The position numbers and the translations under genes are program-made. This document shows positions 45,293 to 52,414 of a stretch of DNA of 64,000 nt, one piece after another. This stretch comes from Nitrososphaerota archaeon. Its GTDB lineage: Archaea; Thermoproteota; Nitrososphaeria; Nitrososphaerales; Nitrosopumilaceae. The stretch spans positions 22,718 through 86,717 of the forward strand of contig JAJPKL010000023.1 of NCBI GenBank assembly GCA_021323705.1. The letters run 5' to 3'. Numbering within the stretch: the stretch's first letter is position 1; each line of letters opens with the position of its first letter. The notes under the pieces are model-generated. The model was not told where the DNA came from. It saw only the letters and a list, made by a program, of their open reading frames with translations, and did no database searches.

Positions 45293-46042
45293 CTATTTCC
45301 TTATGGATTGGATGGTTTTTACGATATCGGCTATTGTTTTGAAACTTCCACCCTTCTCGATGAAGGTGCCTATCACTATGGCATCGGCTCCTGCCTTGAC
45401 AATCTCAACAGCGGTCTTACTATCCCTAATTCCTCCCCCAACAATAAGAAATCCTTTGAAAAGTTTTCGAACAGCTGCTACCATCTCAGGCTTCACATTT
45501 GATTTTGCGCCAGAACCTGCTTCAAGATAGACAAATCTCATTCCAAAGAATTGTGCAGACAAGGCATACATTGCTGCTAGATTTGGTTTGTCAAAGGGGA
45601 TGGTTCTCACAGAACCAACATGCCATACAGTGGTTCCTTCGCCAATAATGATATAGGCTGTGGGTAGAGGCTCTAATCCAAATCGAAGTACGTTTGGTGC
45701 TCCCAACGCTTGAGCTTGAGAGATAAAGTACGGGTTTTCAGAATTTAAAAGTGAACTAAATAAGATAGCATCTGCACCTGGAACTACTCCAGTAACGTTT
45801 CCTGGAAATAAAATGAGAGGGATTTTGACAGAGCTTTTGATGTTTTTTACAGTTTCGGCCATTGTTAGTTGATCTGTCGCAGATGAGCCACCTACAAGTA
45901 TGACTGAGGCGCCACTTTTTTCGGCTTCTTTGGCCAACATTGCAGCCGATTTGGTCCCGTTGTTTTCTGAATCAATCAATACAAAAAGCAAGGCACCTTT
46001 GGCCTTTCTTGTGGAACGAAGATAATTTTCTACATTTTTCAT
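45293..46042 (-). CDS. Geranylgeranylglyceryl phosphate synthase
   Basis: A 249-residue TIM-barrel protein. FVLIDSENNGTKSAAMLAKE and LVGGSSATDQLTM bind glycerol-1-phosphate. LFPGNVTGVVPGADAILFSSLLN and FLIVGGGIRDSKTAVEIVKAG complete the barrel. This is the PcrB/GGGPS family, which makes the first ether bond of archaeal lipids. It appears co-transcribed with polC. Confidence 0.93.
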   Translation of the reverse strand: MKNVENYLRSTRKAKGALLFVLIDSENNGTKSAAMLAKEAEKSGASVILVGGSSATDQLTMAETVKNIKSSVKIPLILFPGNVTGVVPGADAILFSSLLNSENPYFISQAQALGAPNVLRFGLEPLPTAYIIIGEGTTVWHVGSVRTIPFDKPNLAAMYALSAQFFGMRFVYLEAGSGAKSNVKPEMVAAVRKLFKGFLIVGGGIRDSKTAVEIVKAGADAIVIGTFIEKGGSFKTIADIVKTIQSIRK

Positions 46043-46076
46043 ATGACTGGTTTATAGCTATTCGTTAAAAGTTTAA

Positions 46077-46469
46077 TTGAATGTAGTTATACAGATTTGT
46101 ATAGCTTTGAGCGAACCTCCTAATGATAATTTAAATAATATTACAAGACAAATTATAAGAAAATCTTCATTTACAGAGCGTCAGTTTGAAATTATTTTAA
46201 AAAGACGAAATCTAACGACAAGGCAGTTTACTATAAGCAAGGGAGCCTTCTACAGGCAAGTCAGTCAGTGTCAGGAAAAGTTCCAGGCCTTATGCTACTC
46301 ATGGATACTGCTCAAGGCCATGGGAGTCCTTCGTGAGGATGATATTGATGTGATAAATCGCCTTTCAGAGCAGGTTTCTGTGATAAAAAATAGTGATGTT
46401 TTCCCTGAACGTGAGGAACAAGTGATGTCTGTGATACAGGAGTTGTTAAACCGCATGTGTAAATTGTGA
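46077..46469 (+). CDS. Conserved hypothetical protein, possible HTH-like
   Basis: A 130-residue protein. LNNITRQIIRKSSFTERQFEIIL and RNLTTRQFTISKGAFYRQVSQC read as two helical DNA-binding-like units. A further helical part with WILLKAMGVLREDDIDVINR follows. TTG start at 46077 and no good ATG before the conserved-looking part. It may be a small transcription factor; family not named. It is divergent from the GGGP synthase gene. Confidence 0.6.
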   Translation: MNVVIQICIALSEPPNDNLNNITRQIIRKSSFTERQFEIILKRRNLTTRQFTISKGAFYRQVSQCQEKFQALCYSWILLKAMGVLREDDIDVINRLSEQVSVIKNSDVFPEREEQVMSVIQELLNRMCKL

Positions 46470-46593
46470 TTTTTGTGTGTGAGATCGTCTTTTTCATGAA
46501 TAATTTGTGATAGATATGTATGTGATTGATGTTCATTATGTAAAATTATTTTACCCAAACATGATAAATCACATTGGCATATGACATGCAGTG

Positions 46594-47148
46594 ATGTTAG
46601 TAGACATAGATGTTGGTATGATTCTAGCGGTAATAGGTTCATTTTTGCTAGGTCTTGCATGCATAGTGGCCTATAACAAAATCAAACCACGCCTAAATTC
46701 ACAATCAAATGATCTAAAAATTTTGGTAGATCGTCTTCAGTATTATGAAAATCTGTTAATAGATATGAAAATTAGGTTAGATTCATTAGAATTAGTCAAG
46801 GAATCTGAAGAACTTGCGCAGGCACAAATTCCAAAACCAAGAGAGGAAAAGATAGAGCCAGAAGCGGCAGTAGAGGTCAAAGAGGAAAAACCGAAGGCCA
46901 GAGTTCACAACATGAATTTTGGTAGCGCAACGGAGTATGTGTTGAGATTAATCACAGAAAAACCCATGACATCACGTGATATTCAAATCACAATAGGAAG
47001 GAGTAGAGAGCACACGTCACGTATGATGAAAAAGCTCTTTGAGGAGGGGTTGGTCGAAAGAGACATGCAGACAAAGCCGTTTACCTATAAGATAACCCAG
47101 AAAGGTCTTACTAGGATTGGGACCTTAAAGACGCCAACGATGCAATAG
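46594..47148 (+). CDS. Membrane-anchored winged-helix regulator, MarR-like
   Basis: A 184-residue protein from the ATG at 46594 (a GTG precedes it at 46591). An N-terminal helix (GMILAVIGSFLLGLACIVAYN) anchors it. A coiled segment (residues about 38-70) and an acidic linker lead to a winged helix: YVLRLITEKPMTSRDIQITIG, SREHTSRMMKKLFEEGLVERD, FTYKITQKGL. It is the second membrane-tethered winged-helix protein in the window, here with the DNA-binding domain last and no large external part. Confidence 0.75.
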   Translation: MLVDIDVGMILAVIGSFLLGLACIVAYNKIKPRLNSQSNDLKILVDRLQYYENLLIDMKIRLDSLELVKESEELAQAQIPKPREEKIEPEAAVEVKEEKPKARVHNMNFGSATEYVLRLITEKPMTSRDIQITIGRSREHTSRMMKKLFEEGLVERDMQTKPFTYKITQKGLTRIGTLKTPTMQ

Positions 47149-47313
47149 TCTATCAAGTTTCGAATATATCCTGTTTTAATTGGATCTCTTGTTGCCATGT
47201 TTTGTTGATCAATCATTTTCTGGTTTTTGGATCAAATTACTCAAGAAATTATCATAAGTTATTAATTTTATTTTATTATAAAATCTTAAATTATTGAATT
47301 TATAATATGCGGT

Positions 47314-47469
47314 ATGTTAAGTGCAGAACAGCTTGTGAAGATAACTTCCGCAGGCACGATCTCAATCCCAAAGGACTTTAGAAAATATCTCGAGCTCCAG
47401 AAAGGGGGTTATGTGAAAATATCGATGGAAGGAGATCATTTGGTTATCAAGAAGGCTACCATCTCCTAA
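47314..47469 (+). CDS. AbrB/SpoVT-type swapped-hairpin DNA-binding protein
   Basis: A 51-residue protein: LVKITSAGTISIPKDFRKYL ... GGYVKISMEGDHLVIKKA, the classic AbrB/MazE fold with the TIPKxxRxxL core. A CTTAAATTA near 47286-47294 is a possible TATA box. The stop interlocks with the convergent gene (CTAA). It could be a transcription regulator or an antitoxin; no toxin-like gene is adjacent. Confidence 0.8.
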   Translation: MLSAEQLVKITSAGTISIPKDFRKYLELQKGGYVKISMEGDHLVIKKATIS

Positions 47470-47861
47470 GTCGTGCTTCGTTCCTTCTGGGTCAGTCTAA
47501 GCACTTGGTAGTTCCATTCCTTTCCCTTTCGCTCTCTAGCTACTCTTCCCTTAAGGGCAAATCTTGAGAGATAAGTAGAGATCACACTTAGTTTGATAGG
47601 TTCCCCATATTCATCCTCGTATTTTTCGAGGATCATAGAGGAGGTAAATTTTCCCATAGGATGATGTTTGTCCACTATATTCCAAATCTTGGCTCCAATG
47701 GAATCAAGTTGTGCCGATTCCTCCGGTTCCTCTATATTCATGAGGTCCATTAATTCGAATATTTTGAGCATTTTTTCACGTGTTACATTGCCCTCCAGGC
47801 TAAGGTTGTATTTGGCGCCATCTGCGTCCTCTAGGTCTATTCGTATTCGTTTTCGGGCCAT
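47466..47861 (-). CDS. Conserved hypothetical protein with winged-helix-like C-terminus
   Basis: A 131-residue protein. The N-terminal part (KRIRIDLEDADGAKYNLSLEG) has a beta pattern. IGAKIWNIVDKHHPMGKFTSSMILEKYEDEYG ends a helical segment, and VISTYLSRFALKGRVARERKGKEW reads as a recognition helix and wing. Probably DNA-binding. Its upstream region is the origin-like region with TGTTAACA palindromes. Family not named with confidence. Confidence 0.65.
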   Translation of the reverse strand: MARKRIRIDLEDADGAKYNLSLEGNVTREKMLKIFELMDLMNIEEPEESAQLDSIGAKIWNIVDKHHPMGKFTSSMILEKYEDEYGEPIKLSVISTYLSRFALKGRVARERKGKEWNYQVLRLTQKERSTT

Positions 47862-47944
47862 ATGATCGATCCGGTTAACACCTTAACACTTGAACAGATC
47901 AAAGAAGAATTGTTAACAAGGGAGTTTGTTAACATTCACTGCGT

Positions 47945-47966
47945 GGCTCCCGAACGGGCCTTTTTT
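47945..47966 (+). terminator. Terminator-like hairpin with T-tract
   Basis: GGCTC 47945-47949 pairs with GGGCC 47956-47960 (one G-U), followed by six T. It looks like an intrinsic terminator on the + strand, but no + strand gene lies directly before it. It might end a small RNA or bound the origin. Confidence 0.4.
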
Positions 47967-48012
47967 GGTCCTTAACACCCATTACTTGTCTCTCATATTG
48001 GTTGGGGGCTTA

Positions 48013-48039
48013 TTCATGCCTAGAGTGGAAATAAAGGGG
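48013..48039 (+). repeat. ORB-like box 1 (27-bp direct repeat)
   Basis: TTCATGCCTAGAGTGGAAAT followed by AAAGGGG. It is identical to box 2. The core GTGGAAATAAAGGGG closely matches the archaeal origin recognition box core, which has GTGGAAAC-N-AAGGGG with a G-string. Confidence 0.75.
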
Positions 48040-48073
48040 CGTCTTGGACATATTAACAGTGTTAAGGACCAAC

Positions 48074-48100
48074 TTCATGCCTAGAGTGGAAATAAAGGGG
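48074..48100 (+). repeat. ORB-like box 2 (27-bp direct repeat)
   Basis: A perfect copy of the 27 bases of box 1, 61 bp downstream in the same orientation. Identity ends right after the GGGG string, suggesting the 27 bp is the conserved protein site. Confidence 0.75.
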
Positions 48101-48175
48101 TCATTTCTGACCTTTTAATGGTCAAAGTTCACAATAAGTTCACTGATTGTTAATTACAAATTAGAAAGACCCACA

Positions 48176-48195
48176 CACCTTTCCTTCCACTCTAG
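48176..48195 (-). repeat. ORB-like box 3, inverted
   Basis: On the minus strand this reads CTAGAGTGGAAGGAAAGGTG. The first 11 bases equal boxes 1 and 2, and the G-rich end is degenerate. The inverted orientation across the gap is as expected for Orc1/Cdc6 pairs flanking an unwinding element. Confidence 0.6.
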
Positions 48196-48317
48196 CTTTT
48201 TTAAAAAAATTTTTTTAAAGAAAATAAAAATAATTAATGACATACTAAATTTGAATTAGTTATTCTATTCTAATCTAATTGGTATAGTAGAGTCCATATG
48301 TGTACAGAGAAGAAACA

Positions 48318-49544
48318 ATGGTGTGTGGGTTAATGACCAGAGATCCTGTCGATAAACTACTTGATGATGCAACAAGTGGTAAATCATTATTCAAGAATCG
48401 AGAAGTATTACACTTTACCTATATGCCTGATATAGTATTACATAGAGATGACGAGCAAAAAAAAGTCACCCAATCACTTATTCCGTTATTGAAAAAAGCA
48501 AGACCTTCCAACTTGTTAGTATATGGAAAACCTGGTACCGGAAAGACCTTAGTTGTCCGGAAAGTTTTAGATAAAATACAAGAAAGAGTGGAGAAAGGGT
48601 CTTTTCCAATTCAACTACTATACGCAAATGCAAAGGAAGAAACTACTCTCTATGGCCTACTAACAAAACTAGGAAGGCAACTGGTAGAGGAAAAGGCAGA
48701 AAAAGAGTTTCCCACAACAGGGCTTTCTATAAGTGAAGTGTTCAATCGTATAATATCAGCAATTGAGAAAAATGGACTCAATACAGTATTTGTGATAGAT
48801 GAAATTGATTACTTGGCCGAGCTTGTGTCAAAAACAGGTAAGGATGTATTTTATTCGTTAACACGTGCTAACGAGAGACTAAAGAAGGGCTCTCTTACGC
48901 TTATTGGAATATCAAATGACCTAACATTCAAAGAAAGGCTAGATCCTCGAGTCCTAAGTAGTCTCAGTGAAGAAGAGATTGTCTTTACCAACTATACAGT
49001 TAACCAGATTAAAGAAATTCTAACAGAGAGAATTAAGGAGGCCTTTATCCCAAACGTTCTGGACCCTGCAGCCCTCAACCTATGTGCTGCGATGTCAGGA
49101 CAGGAACACGGTGATGCAAGAAGGGCAATAGACCTACTTCGGGTAGCAGGAGAAATAGCAGAACGTGAGCAGTCCGACATGATAAAAGAGGACCACATCC
49201 GTCGTGCCTCCCTGAAGATGGAGGAGGACAAGGAAACCACAGCACTCAATTCCTATCCACTTCATGAAAAACTGCTCATACTTGCAGTAATGAAGGCAAA
49301 CGGCAACACTACAGGTGAGATATACCAATCATACAAAAGTCTCTGCAAGACAACACGACAAAAAGAACTCACACAACGAAGGGTTACACAGATGCTAAGC
49401 GAGATAGAAATGACAGGACTGATCTCAGGCAAGATAGTACATCAAGGAATGCATGGACGAACTAAGAAATTTGCTCTGACACTGAACCCGGAAACTGTTA
49501 AAAAAGCATTCAAAGAAGATTTGGTTTTAGAAGATCTTCTATGA
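48318..49544 (+). CDS. cdc6: Orc1/Cdc6 replication initiator
   Basis: About 408 residues from the ATG at 48318; a GTG at 48300 and an ATG at 48333 are alternatives. Walker A is GKPGTGKTLVVRKVL, Walker B VFVIDEIDYL, sensor 1 TLIGISND, and sensor 2 region GDARRAIDLLRVAGEIAE. The C-terminal winged helix (QRRVTQMLSEIEMTGLISGK) binds ORB DNA. It opens the origin and loads MCM. The adjacent ORBs suggest self-recognition. Confidence 0.93.
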   Translation: MVCGLMTRDPVDKLLDDATSGKSLFKNREVLHFTYMPDIVLHRDDEQKKVTQSLIPLLKKARPSNLLVYGKPGTGKTLVVRKVLDKIQERVEKGSFPIQLLYANAKEETTLYGLLTKLGRQLVEEKAEKEFPTTGLSISEVFNRIISAIEKNGLNTVFVIDEIDYLAELVSKTGKDVFYSLTRANERLKKGSLTLIGISNDLTFKERLDPRVLSSLSEEEIVFTNYTVNQIKEILTERIKEAFIPNVLDPAALNLCAAMSGQEHGDARRAIDLLRVAGEIAEREQSDMIKEDHIRRASLKMEEDKETTALNSYPLHEKLLILAVMKANGNTTGEIYQSYKSLCKTTRQKELTQRRVTQMLSEIEMTGLISGKIVHQGMHGRTKKFALTLNPETVKKAFKEDLVLEDLL

Positions 49545-50969
49545 CTGTGTTTCAGTAAAGTCCTTTGTAAAGACCTTCATTGTTGCCAAATTTACAATTA
49601 TAGCTATTCCAGGAGTTGGGGTGATGCCCACACTTGCTTGGTATCCTGTCTGACTTTGCCAAGCTCCTGAATTGACTATCAACGTTCCCTTGTACATATC
49701 AAGGTCAACAACATGAACATGACCGGAATGAAAGATATCGGGAACCTCGTTTATTACCATAAAATCCTCAAGCTCCGGCGCAATTGGAGTCCTCTTACCA
49801 TAAATTGGACTGAGGTGTCTAGTCTTTAACAATGCCCGCATAGCCTTTGCAGGCTGAGCATAGCTTAGGCCCGGGGTAGTTCCCACCACATCATCAAGAC
49901 TTTGACCGTGGAACATCAATACCTTGACACCATTAAGGTCCAAAAATGAGGGATTTCCCATCATGAAAAAATTCTCTCTGTTCCACAAACTCATGTTGTG
50001 TTTTTCTGGTATTGCAGGCTGCGGAAGGGCTCTTCTACCAGGGTCATGGTTGCCGGGAATTATGAAAGTCTTGATGTGTTTTGGAATTTTGTCAAGCAAC
50101 TGGGCAGCTTTTGCCATCTGCTCATCAATATCGGTCAAGACCAACTCTTTATCTTGGTTTGGAAATATTCCAACACCGTCTATTATATCGCCACATATCA
50201 ACAGAAATCTAACCTTTCTTGCCACTGGATCTGGACTTGAAAGCCAGAAGATAAACTCTGTAAATTCTTTTTCCATAAAATACTTACTACCAATATGAAT
50301 ATCTGATATCAGAACTGCATATGTCTCAGTCTTTGAGCGATTTGCTATATGATCTGGAATGTCTGGAACCAAGATCTCCCTTGCGATAAACCCACCATTC
50401 TTACCATTTGTGATGCCTACCATCACAAATTGGTCAATCAAGAGAGAATTTGCAGTTTCCTGCAACTCTTGGTTGAAAACCAACAACTCAAGAGACCCCG
50501 TAGGGTCGTCTATCACTAGTTTTGTTACGTCTCGCTCGCTCTTTCTATCCATTAAAAGACCTGCAACAAATATCTCCTCACCAAGCTTACCACCCGTCAC
50601 ATTTACAATTGATGTTAGTTTTTTTGCCTGCGACCGCTGCATCATTATTTTAAGCAATTTTGAATACCTATCAGAAAAGAGCGTCGTAAAACCATCTATT
50701 CCTTCTGCAGAGGTCACCTTTTTTGTGGGATCAAATAATATGGTATGACTATCTTCGACGCTACCGTCAATCTCTGACTCTACAAACATTTTCAGGTCAT
50801 TTTGATTTATCAAAAAGAGGTTTTGTTTTGCCTTTTCGCGAACAACCTGCTTTATTATATTCTGGAGTTCCCTCACATCTATCCTCTCTAGTATCTTAAA
50901 AGCATCAGGATGAATTTGGAATCCCTTGCTTAGCGCATATGTTATTGCAGAAGATACCTCTTCTTTCAC
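49539..50969 (-). CDS. polB: DNA polymerase D small subunit (DP1)
   Basis: A 476-residue protein. An N-terminal helical region is followed by an OB fold (EIFVAGLLMDRKSERDV ... DPTGSLELLVF). A phosphoesterase domain has LISDIHIGSKYF, ICGDIIDGVG, IPGNHDPGRR, MFHGQSLDD and HSGHVHVVD, the metal motifs for 3'-5' exonuclease proofreading. It partners DP2 at 41.9-45.3 kb. It converges with cdc6 with a 6-bp overlap. Confidence 0.94.
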   Translation of the reverse strand: MKEEVSSAITYALSKGFQIHPDAFKILERIDVRELQNIIKQVVREKAKQNLFLINQNDLKMFVESEIDGSVEDSHTILFDPTKKVTSAEGIDGFTTLFSDRYSKLLKIMMQRSQAKKLTSIVNVTGGKLGEEIFVAGLLMDRKSERDVTKLVIDDPTGSLELLVFNQELQETANSLLIDQFVMVGITNGKNGGFIAREILVPDIPDHIANRSKTETYAVLISDIHIGSKYFMEKEFTEFIFWLSSPDPVARKVRFLLICGDIIDGVGIFPNQDKELVLTDIDEQMAKAAQLLDKIPKHIKTFIIPGNHDPGRRALPQPAIPEKHNMSLWNRENFFMMGNPSFLDLNGVKVLMFHGQSLDDVVGTTPGLSYAQPAKAMRALLKTRHLSPIYGKRTPIAPELEDFMVINEVPDIFHSGHVHVVDLDMYKGTLIVNSGAWQSQTGYQASVGITPTPGIAIIVNLATMKVFTKDFTETQS

Positions 50970-51044
50970 AAACTGTCATAATATAGCTTTTAATTAAATC
51001 TGTTCGAGTTGTCAACCCTCAAATAACTCCTTAAAACAAATCCG

Positions 51045-51587
51045 TTGTTGGCAAAAAGACGCATTTTGATATTTTTGATTTTTATTGCAATATTTTCAAT
51101 TGCGTTTTCTTTGGGCAGCTCAAGCAACATGTCAGAGGAAGACTCCAAGTCGTTTATCAAGGAGTTTCAACATGCTGTGGAAGGGATTGACGCAATAGGG
51201 ATTTTCACACATAATGCATCTGTAGCACTTCCTATGTTTATCCCGGGATTTGGGGTTGCATGGGGATCTTTTGCAGCCTGGTCTACGGGGCTTGCATTCC
51301 GAGCTCTTGTTTCAACCACACCGGCTCTTGCAAAACTCCCACCACTTGCAATAATCTATCTTTCACCTTTTGGAGTTATGGAACTTGTTGCTTATTCTAT
51401 TGGAATGTCGCGAAGCTTTCTTCTTGTTAATGCAATTCTCAAAAAGAAAACTGCCTTAAGGCAAGAACTACGTCCGACATTAATCGAGATAGGCATTGCA
51501 GTAGCTCTGTTACTTGCAGGTGCATTCATCGAATATTCGATGATCCAAGAATTTGGATCGCCACTAGTTAATCCCAAAACACACTAG
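51045..51587 (+). CDS. SpoIIM/DUF95-like membrane protein
   Basis: A 180-residue protein. An N-terminal helix (RRILIFLIFIAIFSIAF) leads to an extracellular loop and three or more further helices. HNASVALPMFIPGFGVAWGSFAAWSTGLAF and IYLSPFGVMELVAYSIGMS match the stage-II-sporulation-M family core, of unknown role outside sporulation. Start TTG at 51045 or 51048. Confidence 0.75.
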   Translation: MLAKRRILIFLIFIAIFSIAFSLGSSSNMSEEDSKSFIKEFQHAVEGIDAIGIFTHNASVALPMFIPGFGVAWGSFAAWSTGLAFRALVSTTPALAKLPPLAIIYLSPFGVMELVAYSIGMSRSFLLVNAILKKKTALRQELRPTLIEIGIAVALLLAGAFIEYSMIQEFGSPLVNPKTH

Positions 51588-51616
51588 ATTCGTTTTTATT
51601 TTAACAGAAGGTAGGC

Positions 51617-52357
51617 ATGGTATTGCTTGGACTCAAGATTCACACACTTCCTAAATTAAACAAACCTGTCATGATAGCGGCGCTTCCAGACATGGGAAAT
51701 GTTGCAGGAATAGGAATGGATTTTCTTGTAAAAAAACTAAAAGCAAAATTATTTGCAGAAATTTACGCTTTCTGGCCGCCTGCTGTCTCATACGACCATG
51801 GATTGATAAAATATGAACAATCAAGCTACAAGTTTCATTATTCTCAAAAAGAAAACCTTGTCCTCTTTTCTGGAGAGTTTAATCCATCTGATCCGCGACG
51901 CCTTTACGAATTATGTTATGAGGTAGTCAACATGGCAAAAAAACTCAAAGTAAGTACACTTTATTCTATCGGAGCAGCACTGCGACAACCAAGCCCTGCT
52001 GAGCCCAAACTTTTTGCAGCTGCTACCTCACCAAAATATTTGAGTCTGTTAAAAAAAGAAAAATTAGAACTTCTCAACGGGAAGGGTCAGATCACTGGCT
52101 TCAATGGATTAGTGCTTGGAATAGCAACGGAAAAACAACTTGATAGCGTCTGCATTTTATCAGAAATAGACAACCCAAACATTATCCAGCCCAAATCGGC
52201 TAAACTTATACTTGAAAAACTTTGTCAAGTCTTAGGGCTCACACCATTTGATACAAAAGAGTTGGAAGAGGAAGAAAAAAGAAAGCAGTTCATGGAGCAA
52301 CAAATGAGCTACATGAATGGTTTGACTCGAAAAGACAATCAACCGGGAATTGCCTAA
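51617..52357 (+). CDS. PAC2-family (proteasome assembly chaperone-like) protein
   Basis: A 246-residue protein with PVMIAALPDMGNVAGIGMDFL, then a Rossmann-like core (YSIGAALRQPSP, KGQITGFNGLVLGIA) of the DUF75/PAC2 family. Relatives bind proteasome alpha subunits in eukaryotes; archaeal members are thought to aid proteasome assembly, unproven. C-terminal tail is Lys/Glu-rich. No proteasome gene is adjacent. Confidence 0.85.
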   Translation: MVLLGLKIHTLPKLNKPVMIAALPDMGNVAGIGMDFLVKKLKAKLFAEIYAFWPPAVSYDHGLIKYEQSSYKFHYSQKENLVLFSGEFNPSDPRRLYELCYEVVNMAKKLKVSTLYSIGAALRQPSPAEPKLFAAATSPKYLSLLKKEKLELLNGKGQITGFNGLVLGIATEKQLDSVCILSEIDNPNIIQPKSAKLILEKLCQVLGLTPFDTKELEEEEKRKQFMEQQMSYMNGLTRKDNQPGIA

Positions 52358-52381
52358 TTGCGTTACTAAATTATACCCACT

Positions 52382-52390
52382 GATTAAATA
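52382..52390 (+). promoter_or_regulatory. TATA box deciding the start of the cupredoxin-like gene
   Basis: GATTAAATA lies about 25-30 bases before the ATG at 52415, so a leaderless transcript from there is favoured over the TTG at 52397. Confidence 0.5.
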
Positions 52391-52414
52391 CAAGTTTTGG
52401 AGTTAGCTAATCAA

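Larger units (their letters stand above)
47862..48317. other. Candidate replication origin (oriC) beside orc1/cdc6
   Basis: A gene-free stretch of about 450 bp upstream of orc1/cdc6. It has three ORB-like boxes, several TTAACA motifs including palindromes TGTTAACA at 47911-47918 and 47927-47934, and an A/T-only-like run (48198-48240) that could serve as the unwinding element. Archaeal origins typically lie beside orc1/cdc6 with inverted ORBs around an AT-rich element, and that layout is seen here. Origin activity itself is inferred. Confidence 0.75.

Noticed and set aside
47314..47861. AbrB gene and neighbour as a toxin-antitoxin pair
   Set aside because: The neighbour is convergent, not co-transcribed, and looks DNA-binding rather than like a known toxin.
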